Below are positions 8,191 to 15,907 of a stretch of 42,502 nucleotides of DNA, piece after piece. The stretch's first letter is position 1. Every line of letters begins with the position of its first letter. The notes beneath the pieces were generated by a model. That model saw nothing but the letters and a program-made list of their open reading frames with translations. It made no database searches and was not told the origin of the DNA. The DNA comes from Clostridium sp. (GTDB taxonomy: Bacteria; Bacillota; Clostridia; Clostridiales; Clostridiaceae): the NCBI RefSeq assembly GCF_030532265.1, contig NZ_JAUNLM010000015.1, positions 1 to 42,502 of the forward strand. The letters are read 5' to 3'. Position numbers and translations under genes: made by a program.

Positions 8191-9471
8191 ATGAGAAAAA
8201 AATTACTTAGTATTTTAATATTATTACCACTTATTCTTACTGGATGTGGAACAGAGAAAAAAGAAGCAGCAGGAAAGATTGGAGGAACTATAACAGTTGT
8301 AACTGATAGAACTGATGCTGATAAGTTATTCGAGGATATAGAAACAAAATTTAAAGAAAAATATCCAGAAGTTGAGGATGTAGTATTTGAATCATCAAAT
8401 GATTACACAAATTATATTACAACAAGAATGAACACTAAAAACTATGGTGATGTCTTATTTGTACCGTTTAGTATGAATGCAACTCCAGAGGAATATGAAA
8501 ATTATTTTGAACCATTAGGAAATGTTAAGGATTTAGAAGAAAAATATATAGATGTTACAGAAGCTGATTATAATGGAGTATCTTATGGACTTCCAGCTGC
8601 ATTAAATTCATTAGGTATAATTTATAATGAAAATGTTTTAAAGAAAGCTGGAGTAGAAAAAATGCCTACATCTTTAGAAGAAATGATAGAAGCTTGTGAA
8701 AAAATAAAAAAGAATACTGATGCTATACCATTTTATACAAACTATAACAATACTTTAGGTGTATGGGGTGGAGCATTAACTTCATATGGTGGAGAGCAAT
8801 ATAGATCAGAAATGCTTAAAAAAGGAACAGCATTTAAGGAAGGACAGCCTATAAGAGAAGTTATGGATTTATTTTATAATTTATCCTCAAAAGGATTAAC
8901 AGAAAAGGATCCTATAACTGGAGATTACGGAAAGTCAATGCAATTGCTTGCTGATGGGAAAGTGGCAATGTTTATGATGGGATCTCAAGAGGTGCCAGAT
9001 ATACAAAAGTTAGCTAAAGGTGACAATAAAGAAGCAATAAAAATAGCTCCATTTCCAGTAAAATTTAATGGACAAACAAGCATACCATTTGGGGCGCCAG
9101 CAGTTGTTGGAATAAATAAAAATAGTGAAAATAAAGAAACTGCAAAAGCATTTTTAGAATTCTTTATTTCAAATGAAAGTGGTTATGCAAAAGAATTTGG
9201 TGGAATGAGCCCAGATAAAAATAGTTTAAGTGCTGATCAAAAGAAAATGTTTGAAGAAAATAATATAATACTTACAGTTCCAAAGGAAACACCAGAAACA
9301 GATAAATTATATAGCGATATAGCTAATGAAGTTGGTGTTGGAAGACTTAATGACGTTCTTCAAAATACTATAAATATAGGCTTATATCCAAATCAAAATA
9401 AAAGTTATAATGATTATATAAAAGAATTAGAAAATAAGTGGGAAAAAGCAGTAAAAAATAATGAAAAGTAA
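8191..9471 (+). CDS. Substrate-binding lipoprotein of a CUT1-type ABC importer
   Basis: Extracellular solute-binding protein family 1, 426 residues. A lipoprotein signal ends in the lipobox ILTGC with C19 as the lipidated residue, so the protein is anchored to the outer face of the membrane. The mature protein has the two-lobe binding-protein pattern, including YGLPAALNSLGIIYN near 130-145 and GAPAVVGINKNS near 305. Relatives bind sugars or oligosaccharides, but the ligand cannot be predicted here. It overlaps the following permease gene by 11 bases. Its operon continues into a prenyltransferase of the EET locus, so a non-sugar ligand such as a quinone precursor or flavin should be considered (inference). 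Confidence 0.88.
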   Translation: MRKKLLSILILLPLILTGCGTEKKEAAGKIGGTITVVTDRTDADKLFEDIETKFKEKYPEVEDVVFESSNDYTNYITTRMNTKNYGDVLFVPFSMNATPEEYENYFEPLGNVKDLEEKYIDVTEADYNGVSYGLPAALNSLGIIYNENVLKKAGVEKMPTSLEEMIEACEKIKKNTDAIPFYTNYNNTLGVWGGALTSYGGEQYRSEMLKKGTAFKEGQPIREVMDLFYNLSSKGLTEKDPITGDYGKSMQLLADGKVAMFMMGSQEVPDIQKLAKGDNKEAIKIAPFPVKFNGQTSIPFGAPAVVGINKNSENKETAKAFLEFFISNESGYAKEFGGMSPDKNSLSADQKKMFEENNIILTVPKETPETDKLYSDIANEVGVGRLNDVLQNTINIGLYPNQNKSYNDYIKELENKWEKAVKNNEK

Positions 9472-10339
9472 GCTTTTAAAAAAAGAAAGAAAGATTATCT
9501 TTTTCTTTCTTTTTTTTCCTATATTATTGTTAGTATTATTTGGTTTTTTGCCTATTATATCGTTAATAAATTATAGTTTTACTTCATGGAATGGATTATC
9601 TAGTAACAAAGAGTTTGTAGGTTTTGATAACTTTATAAAAATATTTACAGATCCTAATTATATAGAAGTTTTTAAAAATAGTTTGTATTATTTTATATCT
9701 GGAGTTGTTCAAATTGTTATTGGATTATATCTTGCAATAATTTTATCTTTTAAGGTGAAATTAAAAAACTTTTTTAAAGGAATTTATATATTTCCATTAT
9801 TAATTAGTGGAGTGGCAATTTCTATGATTTTTAGAATGTTTTTTACACCTGATGGAACTTTTGATCAAATATTAACTTTTTTAGGACTTGAAAATATTAT
9901 AAATTATTGGCTTGGTGACCCAAGATTTGTTAATTATACTTTAGCTAGTATATCCTTATGGAGATTTACAGGATTTAGTTTTATTATGTATTTTGGTGCT
10001 ATACAGACTATACCAAAGGAATATTTAAAAATAGCAGAAATTGAAGGAGCAACAGTATTCCAAAAAGTTAGATATATTATATTACCTAATATACATACAG
10101 TATTAAAGATTAATTTTACATTACTTATAATAGGTGCTATATCAGCATTTGAAATACCTATGATAATGACAAATGGTTCAAATGGAACAACAACATTTTT
10201 ATTAATGACTATGAAAACTGCTTTTGAAAATAAAAAAATAGGGCTTGCAGCAAGTATGGCAGTAATAATTAGTATTGTGATTATTGTTATGACATTTATA
10301 CAGAAAAGAGTTTGTAAAAATGATGAATATGAATATTAA
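9461..10339 (+). CDS. ABC transporter permease, MalF type
   Basis: First membrane subunit of the importer, 292 residues with six predicted membrane helices. The coupling-helix EAA motif is visible as EIEGATVFQKVRYIILPN near 188-205, the site that docks on the ATPase. It begins inside the end of the binding-protein gene and overlaps the next permease by 20 bases, so the subunits are translationally coupled. Confidence 0.88.
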   Translation: MKSKLLKKERKIIFFFLFFPILLLVLFGFLPIISLINYSFTSWNGLSSNKEFVGFDNFIKIFTDPNYIEVFKNSLYYFISGVVQIVIGLYLAIILSFKVKLKNFFKGIYIFPLLISGVAISMIFRMFFTPDGTFDQILTFLGLENIINYWLGDPRFVNYTLASISLWRFTGFSFIMYFGAIQTIPKEYLKIAEIEGATVFQKVRYIILPNIHTVLKINFTLLIIGAISAFEIPMIMTNGSNGTTTFLLMTMKTAFENKKIGLAASMAVIISIVIIVMTFIQKRVCKNDEYEY

Positions 10340-11159
10340 AAATATAATTTTAAAAATAATTAAATATATAATTTTAATTTTATGGGCTTTAATTATATTA
10401 ATTCCACTTATAACAGTATTTTTTGGGTCATTTAAAACTTTAAATGAGTTTAATTCAACTAATGGAATAGATATTCCTAATAGTTTTTTAAACTTTGAAA
10501 ATTATAAAAAGGCTTTTATTGATGGAAAAATGTTTATAGGATTTTTTAATACTTTTGTATTAATTTTATTTGGAGTAGGTGGAAGTATACTTATAGGATC
10601 TATGGTTGCTTTTATTATTAATCGTTTCCAGTTTAAATACAAAAAAATTATTTTATTTATGTATCTTTTAGTATCTATAGTACCTATGGAAATATCACAA
10701 GTTGCAACATTCAAAATAATAGATGCAATAGGTATATACAATACTAGATTAGCTCCAATAATTTTATATTTAAGTGCTGATGTTTTAATGATTTATATTT
10801 ATTTGCAAATGCTTGAAAAAATACCTAAGGACATAGATAAGGCTGTTTTGTTAGAAGGAGGAAATTATTTTACATTATATAAAAAAGTTATATTTCCTTT
10901 ACTTAAACCAGCCACTGCAACTATTGCAATGATTAAAGTTATATCAATATATAATGATTTTTACATTCCTTTTTTATATATGCCAGGAGAAAACTTAAAT
11001 ACTGTTTCAACTACAATATTCAAATTTATAGGTCCAGATAAAATAGAGTGGAATGTTATATGCGCAGCAGTAATAATAAGTATAATACCAATGATTTTAA
11101 TTTTTTTATTTTTACAAAAGTATATATACAGAGGAATAACAGCAGGGAGTATTAAATAA
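10320..11159 (+). CDS. ABC transporter permease, MalG type
   Basis: Second membrane subunit, 279 residues with six predicted helices and the EAA motif AVLLEGGNYFTLYKKVIFP near 174-192. Starts are possible at ATG 10320, 10323 and 10329; the first is given. Its stop codon shares one base with the start of the UbiA gene (TAATG at 11157-11161), which ties the transporter to quinone biosynthesis in one transcript. Confidence 0.88.
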   Translation: MMNMNIKNIILKIIKYIILILWALIILIPLITVFFGSFKTLNEFNSTNGIDIPNSFLNFENYKKAFIDGKMFIGFFNTFVLILFGVGGSILIGSMVAFIINRFQFKYKKIILFMYLLVSIVPMEISQVATFKIIDAIGIYNTRLAPIILYLSADVLMIYIYLQMLEKIPKDIDKAVLLEGGNYFTLYKKVIFPLLKPATATIAMIKVISIYNDFYIPFLYMPGENLNTVSTTIFKFIGPDKIEWNVICAAVIISIIPMILIFLFLQKYIYRGITAGSIK

Positions 11160-12088
11160 TGAAAGATAGAAATTTTTTTAAAAGAGCATATACTGTTATG
11201 GAAATAAGGACAGGCTTTGCAACTGGACTTCCAGTTTTAAGTGGAGGACTTTTTGGAGCTTACTTATGTGGTGATATAAAGGTTTTATTATTACTACTTA
11301 TGTTTATTTCAGGGTTTTGTTTCAACATTGTAGCTAATATTGCTAATGAAATAAGAGCTTATATAAAACATGAAGAGAATGAAGATACATTTACAGGTCA
11401 TAAAGGTAGTGAAGGTTTAGTAAGGGGAGACGCAAAGATTAGAGATGCGATTATAGCACTTATGCTTATGATTGCATTAGGTGGAGCAACTGGGATTTTA
11501 ATTGTATTAATAACAAAAGATATAAAAATACTTATTATAGGAATTTTAAGTTTAATTGCAGCTATATGTTATTCTTTAGGACCTAAACCATATATACTTT
11601 ATCCAGTTGGAGAAATTGTTTCAGGAATTTTTGTTGGATTAATAAGTTCATTAGTATCAGCTTATATACAACTAGGAAGCTTTAAATTAGAAATTTTTAT
11701 ATATTCTTTAATTTCAATGATAATGACTGTGTTTTTGATGTCTACAAATAATACATCAGATTATATAAAAGACAAGGGAGTAAGGATAACGCTTCCTCAT
11801 GTAATTGGATTTAGAAATTCAATAAAAATACTTATTCCAGAAGGAATAGTAATGGTAGTTTCTTGGATAATCTTATATTTTATTGGAAGTATAAATTTAA
11901 TAATTTTTATTACGGGATTATTTACATTTTACTATTATGGATATGTAAAGTTCTATAAAGATTATTATAAAATACAGGAAGTTTATAAAGAAATGGGAAG
12001 AGAATGGGGTCCTAGACCACTTCTTCTTATATATTCTTTTCATATTTTAGTATCAATAGAGTTTTTATTTTTTATAGTATTTAAGTAA
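11159..12088 (+). CDS. UbiA-family prenyltransferase with altered first Asp motif (MenA/DmkA-like)
   Basis: Membrane enzyme family that transfers a polyprenyl chain onto an aromatic acceptor; in EET loci the acceptor is 1,4-dihydroxy-2-naphthoate (DHNA), giving demethylmenaquinone. The 309-residue protein has 8-9 membrane segments and the MenA-type stretch YSLGPKPYILYPVGE near 138-152. The second Asp motif is intact (N197, D201, D205). The first is not: where MenA has NDxxD this protein has NEIRA (63-67), so the usual second Asp is Ala. Activity may differ from that of the paralogue at 16797, which keeps the Asp. It starts at ATG 11159, overlapping the permease stop by one base. It could be DmkA, a second prenyltransferase, or a specificity variant. 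Confidence 0.8.
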   Translation: MKDRNFFKRAYTVMEIRTGFATGLPVLSGGLFGAYLCGDIKVLLLLLMFISGFCFNIVANIANEIRAYIKHEENEDTFTGHKGSEGLVRGDAKIRDAIIALMLMIALGGATGILIVLITKDIKILIIGILSLIAAICYSLGPKPYILYPVGEIVSGIFVGLISSLVSAYIQLGSFKLEIFIYSLISMIMTVFLMSTNNTSDYIKDKGVRITLPHVIGFRNSIKILIPEGIVMVVSWIILYFIGSINLIIFITGLFTFYYYGYVKFYKDYYKIQEVYKEMGREWGPRPLLLIYSFHILVSIEFLFFIVFK

Positions 12089-12104
12089 AGGAAGGAAAGC
12101 TATT

Positions 12105-12935
12105 ATGGATAAAATGAATTTAATATTAATTAGAAAAAATCCACTATCTATTCCAGCTATTCTTGCAAAGGAACTTGGAATATTTAAAAAGTATAATATA
12201 GATGTTAATTTAAAAGTTCCATATGATTTTAATTTTGGTAGTAAAAGTCCATTTTTAGAAAATGAATCTGATGCTATGATGGGAGATTTAACTTTCTTTT
12301 TTTATATGTTAGATAGAGGGAAAAGATGTATTATAACATCAAATTTAACTAGAACAATAAGTTTAGTTGTATCAAAAAGATTTGATAGTAAAAAAGAAAA
12401 AATAAAATTTGGTGTTAATAGAAAAGGGATGTTTAGGTTGTTTTTAGAAGATGATTTAAAAGATATAGTAAAAAAACCGGAAATTATATGGATTAATAAT
12501 ACTTATGAGCGCATGGAAGCTTTAAAAAGTGGAAAAATAGACGGTTTAGTTGCTATAGAACCTTTTATAACAGAAATGGAAGATTATGGTTTTAAAAAAG
12601 TATGGAGTTTAAGAGAAAGTAAAAGAAACCTTGTTATGTGGTGTTTTGATGAAGATTATTATATAGAAAATAAAGAAGCAGTTAAAAATTTTCATAAGTC
12701 TTTAGAAGAAGCTAAAAAAATATTTAATGAAAGTACAGATAAAGAAAAGGTTGAAATAGGACTAAAATATGCAAAATATGATACTAAAGAAGCGGAGAGA
12801 TTAAAAGAATTTGAGTTTGAATATGGAAAAAATTTCGAGTTAGATGATTTTAATTTTTGTAATGAATGGATGTATAAAAATAATGAAATAAAAAATATGT
12901 ATGATGGCGAAAAGCTTATAGCAAAAATATTTTAA
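12105..12935 (+). CDS. Periplasmic-binding-fold protein (NMT1/THI5/SsuA-like) without export signal
   Basis: A 276-residue protein with the NMT1/SsuA-like N-terminal pattern (ILIRKNPLSIPAILAKELGIF, then a Gly/Asp region DAMMGDL near 58-64, then a second-lobe pattern IDGLVAIEPF near 145-154). Such proteins are normally exported ligand binders. Here the start MDKMNLILIRKN has no signal peptide or lipobox, and AAAGGAAGG before ATG 12105 leaves no room for one. The same fold serves as cytoplasmic enzymes in MqnA and MqnD of the futalosine menaquinone pathway and in THI5. Given its place 16 bases after a DHNA-type prenyltransferase, a role in making or handling the quinone head group is a reasonable but untested idea. 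It is the last gene of the operon. Confidence 0.65.
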   Translation: MDKMNLILIRKNPLSIPAILAKELGIFKKYNIDVNLKVPYDFNFGSKSPFLENESDAMMGDLTFFFYMLDRGKRCIITSNLTRTISLVVSKRFDSKKEKIKFGVNRKGMFRLFLEDDLKDIVKKPEIIWINNTYERMEALKSGKIDGLVAIEPFITEMEDYGFKKVWSLRESKRNLVMWCFDEDYYIENKEAVKNFHKSLEEAKKIFNESTDKEKVEIGLKYAKYDTKEAERLKEFEFEYGKNFELDDFNFCNEWMYKNNEIKNMYDGEKLIAKIF

Positions 12936-12977
12936 TAAAAAACACAGATATAAAATTTTATATCTGTGTTTTTTTTA
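12936..12977. terminator. Strong bidirectional terminator
   Basis: AAAAAACACAGATATAAAA/TTTTATATCTGTGTTTTTT, an almost perfect palindrome with A and T runs. It separates the plus-strand ABC/UbiA operon from the convergent eetA-eetB pair. Confidence 0.92.
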
Positions 12978-12995
12978 TATAAAGTGTAGTTAGTG

Positions 12996-13517
12996 TTAAT
13001 TTTTAAAATAAGGTAATTTTCTTAAGTGAGCTAGTAAGTAATTTGCTGATATTCCAACAAATATTCCAGTTCCTATTCCTGCTATAGATAATATAGGTAA
13101 ATAAAGAAAAATACCAAAATTATTTAAGATTAAAGATGCTACAAGGAGCTGTCCAACATTATGAAAAACAGCAGCAGAAGCACTTACCCCAATTATAGAA
13201 ACTTTATCTTTAAAAAGTTCTTTAACTAAAATTGCTACAAAAAAGCTTAAAATTCCGCCAACTGAACTATAAATTAATGTAGATAAATTCCCTACTAATA
13301 AGCTTGAGAGAATTATTCTTAAAGCTAAAACTAAAAAGGCTTGCTTATAGTTGTCTAATGTATATATTGCAATCATTATAACTAAATTTGCTAGTCCAAG
13401 TTTTGCTCCTGGAGTTATAAATGGTACAGGTATCATATTTTCAATTGTAAAAAGAATTAAAGCCATAGATACTAAAGAAGATATATAAATCATTTTACTA
13501 GTTTTACTTAACTTCAT
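12996..13517 (-). CDS. eetB: EetB: Gx-transporter / 'heptaprenyl diphosphate synthase component I' family membrane protein
   Basis: Small integral membrane protein of 173 residues with five or six hydrophobic segments and the family signature FITPGAKLGLANLVIMIA near 34-51. Databases often name this family heptaprenyl diphosphate synthase component I. In Listeria the homologue EetB works with EetA and Ndh2 in extracellular electron transfer, which fits this neighbourhood far better. It starts 5 bases after the eetA stop on the same strand with no clear ribosome binding site, so it is probably translationally coupled to eetA. Gene order eetA-eetB is as in other EET loci. Confidence 0.85.
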   Translation of the reverse strand: MKLSKTSKMIYISSLVSMALILFTIENMIPVPFITPGAKLGLANLVIMIAIYTLDNYKQAFLVLALRIILSSLLVGNLSTLIYSSVGGILSFFVAILVKELFKDKVSIIGVSASAAVFHNVGQLLVASLILNNFGIFLYLPILSIAGIGTGIFVGISANYLLAHLRKLPYFKN

Positions 13518-13522
13518 ATTTA

Positions 13523-13918
13523 TTAATGTGAAAGTATAATATCATCATCATTAGTACTTTCATCTCCTTTAATTTCAATGATTAATTCGTGTGGTAAGCA
13601 AACTAAACTTTCTGTTACTTTATTTATAGTTCCTTGTTTTACACAAAGTTCATCTTTACAATCTGCATGAATCATCTTAATACCTGATTTATTTATAAGT
13701 ATAGTATTAGTTCCTTTATCTGTGTTTATAACTATTTTTTCATCATTTTTAATAGATGATAAATTAATAGTTTTATATAATTTTCCAGACACCTTTATAT
13801 TAGCGTAAGTGGAAGAATAGTTTTTATTTAAAGCCTTAGCAGATATAAAATAAGGCGTAAAGGATATTATTATAAGAAAAATTATTATAACAATATCTAA
13901 TTTTTTGAATATTTTCAT
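13523..13918 (-). CDS. eetA: EetA: membrane-anchored NusG domain II protein
   Basis: A 131-residue protein with one N-terminal membrane segment (about 8-26) and an extracellular NusG domain II fold. The family cysteines are present: DCKDELC (C87, C92) and LVCLPHELIIEIKG (C107). In Listeria EetA is needed for electron transfer from the quinone to external acceptors; the exact chemistry is unknown. It starts at ATG 13918 with AGGAGAAA upstream and is transcribed divergently from the FMN lipoprotein gene, so one intergenic region of about 196 bp can control both. Confidence 0.87.
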   Translation of the reverse strand: MKIFKKLDIVIIIFLIIISFTPYFISAKALNKNYSSTYANIKVSGKLYKTINLSSIKNDEKIVINTDKGTNTILINKSGIKMIHADCKDELCVKQGTINKVTESLVCLPHELIIEIKGDESTNDDDIILSH

Positions 13919-13955
13919 TAGTTTTCTCCTGATAAATTAATTTTATTAATAAATC

Positions 13956-13980
13956 TGTAATTAAAGTTTAATTTATTACA
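13956..13980. repeat. Inverted repeat in the eetA/pplA divergent control region
   Basis: TGTAAT (13956-13961) and ATTACA (13975-13980) frame a nearly continuous palindrome whose centre is AATTAAAGTTTAATT (13959-13973). It lies about 38 bp upstream of the eetA start. It could be an operator, for example for the LysR protein encoded at 15908, but the background is AT-rich and the match is to no specific known site. Confidence 0.35.
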
Positions 13981-14051
13981 AGAAAAATTGGTAATAGAAA
14001 ATTTTTATACTATATAAAAATATACGTTAATAAAGTTTTATTATTTCAGTG

Positions 14052-14057
14052 TATAAT
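14052..14057 (+). promoter_or_regulatory. Probable -10 box of the FMN lipoprotein gene
   Basis: Perfect TATAAT, 57 bp before ATG 14115. The -35 is poor; TTAATA at 14027-14032 with 19 bp spacing is the best I find, so an activator may be needed. Confidence 0.4.
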
Positions 14058-14114
14058 CCTTGATGAAAATAGTTAATTTTTTTATTTATTTATAAATTTT
14101 TAGGAGGAATAATA

Positions 14115-14594
14115 ATGAAAAGAAAATTATTAGTAGGATTATTTGCAGCTGCATTATCATTATCATTAGTTGCTTGTGGAGGAGATAAACAAACTGATGC
14201 ACCAGCAGCTGATAATAGTAAACAAGAAGCAACTATGAAAGATGGAACATACGAAGTTGAAACAAAAAATGCAGATGATAATGGTGGAAAAGCTAGAGCT
14301 TCAGTTACAATAAAAGACGGAAAAATAACAGAAGCTAAATATAATGAGTTTACTGATAAAGGTGATAAGAGAGAAGATAAAGAATACAATAAAATGATGA
14401 AAGAAAAAGCAGGCACTAATCCTTCAGAATATGAAGTTAAAATTGAAGAAGGTGTAGTTAAAGCTCAATCAGCAGATTTTGATGCAGTAACTGGTGCTAC
14501 AAATTCATCAGCTAAAGCTAAAACTTTATTTGAAGAAGCTTTAAATAATGCAAAAGAAGGAAAAACTGATAAAGAATTAGTTGAAGTTAAATAA
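14115..14594 (+). CDS. pplA: PplA-like FMN-binding lipoprotein (single flavinylation domain)
   Basis: Surface electron carrier of the EET system. A lipoprotein signal peptide ends at SLVAC with lipidated C21. A short linker rich in Ala and Asp follows, then one FMN_bind domain (about 41-143) ending in the flavinylation motif DAVTGATNSS (123-132), where T129 should receive FMN through a phosphoester bond made by FmnB. Listeria PplA carries two such domains; this protein is 159 residues long and has one. AGGAGG before ATG 14115 is strong. It is monocistronic with a strong terminator, suggesting high expression relative to its neighbours. Confidence 0.9.
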   Translation: MKRKLLVGLFAAALSLSLVACGGDKQTDAPAADNSKQEATMKDGTYEVETKNADDNGGKARASVTIKDGKITEAKYNEFTDKGDKREDKEYNKMMKEKAGTNPSEYEVKIEEGVVKAQSADFDAVTGATNSSAKAKTLFEEALNNAKEGKTDKELVEVK

Positions 14595-14608
14595 TATTAT
14601 ATATTTTT

Positions 14609-14642
14609 AAGCCAATGATTTAAGATCATTGGCTTATTTTTA
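14609..14642 (+). terminator. Rho-independent terminator
   Basis: Perfect 11 bp stem AAGCCAATGAT/ATCATTGGCTT followed by a T-rich tail, after the FMN lipoprotein gene. Confidence 0.9.
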
Positions 14643-14798
14643 TTATTTATAAAAATGATTGAATAAAAATGATTATTTAATAAATAATTTAATTTATAAA
14701 AAATAATTTTATATATATATATAGTGAATTTAAAATAAAAAATAAAAATAAGAATTTATATTGTAAAAGTTTAATAAAAAAAGTAAAATATAAACGAA

Positions 14799-14827
14799 CT
14801 GTAAACAAAATGTTAATACAGTATAAG
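14799..14827 (+). promoter_or_regulatory. Possible promoter of the fmnB-lysR-ubiA operon with a spacer-spanning inverted repeat
   Basis: CTGTAA (14799-14804), 17 bp, TATAAG (14822-14827). CTGTA (14799-14803) and TACAG (14817-14821) form an inverted repeat lying between the two boxes, where a bound regulator would block or remodel the promoter. The LysR gene of the same operon is a candidate regulator (inference). Confidence 0.35.
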
Positions 14828-14856
14828 AAAAATTAATAATAAAGGGGAAGAATTTA

Positions 14857-15894
14857 ATGAGGAAAAAAACTAAAATTATAACATTTTTAATGCTTATAGT
14901 ATTTAGTATAGGATTTTATGGATGTAAAAGTAAAAATGATAATGAACCTATAAGTAGAACTGAGCTTTTTATGGGAACATCTATAAAGGTAACTCTTTAT
15001 GAGGGTGGAAGTGAAAAAATATTGGACAAGGTATTTAATAAAATAGTAGAATTGGAAAATTTAGTAAGTATAAATAAATCAAATACAGAAATAGATAATT
15101 TAAATAAAAACTCAGGAATAAAAGCTGTAAAGTTAAGTGAAGATAGTTTTAATATAGTTAAGAAAGGGCTAGAATACTCAAAACTTTCTAACGGGGATTA
15201 TGATATTACAATAGGACCATTAGTTAAACTTTGGAGCATAGGATTACCTGAGGCGAAAGTTCCTACAAAAAAAGAAATTTCACAAGCTATTAAAAGTATA
15301 GATTACTCGAATGTTTACATAGATGAAAATAATAGAGAAGTTTTTTTGAAAGAAAAAGGAATGATGTTAGACTTAGGAAGTATTGCAAAAGGATATGCAG
15401 CTGATGAAATAGCAAAAATACTTAAAGAAGAAGGTGTTAATTCAGCAATTATAGATCTTGGTGGAAACATATATGCATTAGGTTATAAAAAAGAAAATAA
15501 TAAATGGAAGATAGGTATACAAGATCCATTTACTGATAGAGGTAATGCAATTGGTACAGTTACTGTAGCTAATAAATCTGTTGTAACTAGTGGTATTTAT
15601 GAAAGGTATATAGAAAAGAATGGTAAAAAATATCATCATATATTAAATCCTAAAACGGGGTACCCATATGAAACAAATATTGCTGGAGTATCTATAATAT
15701 CAGATAAATCAATAGATGGAGATGCACTATCTACATTAGTTTTTACCAAAGGAATAGATAAAGGAATAGAGTTTGTTAATAAAATTGATGGAGTAGATGC
15801 AATTTTTATAACTAATGATAAGAAGGTTTATGTTACAGATGGTATAAAAGAAGACTTTAAAATAATTAATGAAAATTATAAATTAGTTAATTAA
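14857..15894 (+). CDS. fmnB: FmnB: ApbE-family FAD:protein FMN transferase (lipoprotein)
   Basis: Covalently attaches the FMN half of FAD to Thr in DxxTGAT motifs, here most likely T129 of the neighbouring lipoprotein. The 345-residue protein has an N-terminal signal ending in GFYGC (C23), so it acts on the outer surface; the lipobox is atypical with Phe at -3. ApbE landmarks are RTELFMGTSIKVTLY near 35-49, the DLGSIAKGYAADEIA nucleotide-binding stretch near 172-186, IDLGGNIYALG near 200-210 and the metal-binding DGDALST near 287. It is first in an apparent operon with lysR (13 bases on) and the second ubiA. Confidence 0.92.
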   Translation: MRKKTKIITFLMLIVFSIGFYGCKSKNDNEPISRTELFMGTSIKVTLYEGGSEKILDKVFNKIVELENLVSINKSNTEIDNLNKNSGIKAVKLSEDSFNIVKKGLEYSKLSNGDYDITIGPLVKLWSIGLPEAKVPTKKEISQAIKSIDYSNVYIDENNREVFLKEKGMMLDLGSIAKGYAADEIAKILKEEGVNSAIIDLGGNIYALGYKKENNKWKIGIQDPFTDRGNAIGTVTVANKSVVTSGIYERYIEKNGKKYHHILNPKTGYPYETNIAGVSIISDKSIDGDALSTLVFTKGIDKGIEFVNKIDGVDAIFITNDKKVYVTDGIKEDFKIINENYKLVN

Positions 15895-15907
15895 AGGGGG
15901 AAGGAAC

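Noticed and set aside
12996-13517. Reading EetB as a real heptaprenyl diphosphate synthase subunit
   Set aside because: It is a small multi-helix membrane protein without Asp-rich motifs; the actual synthase is DmkB at 20061, and the eetA neighbour fits the EET role.
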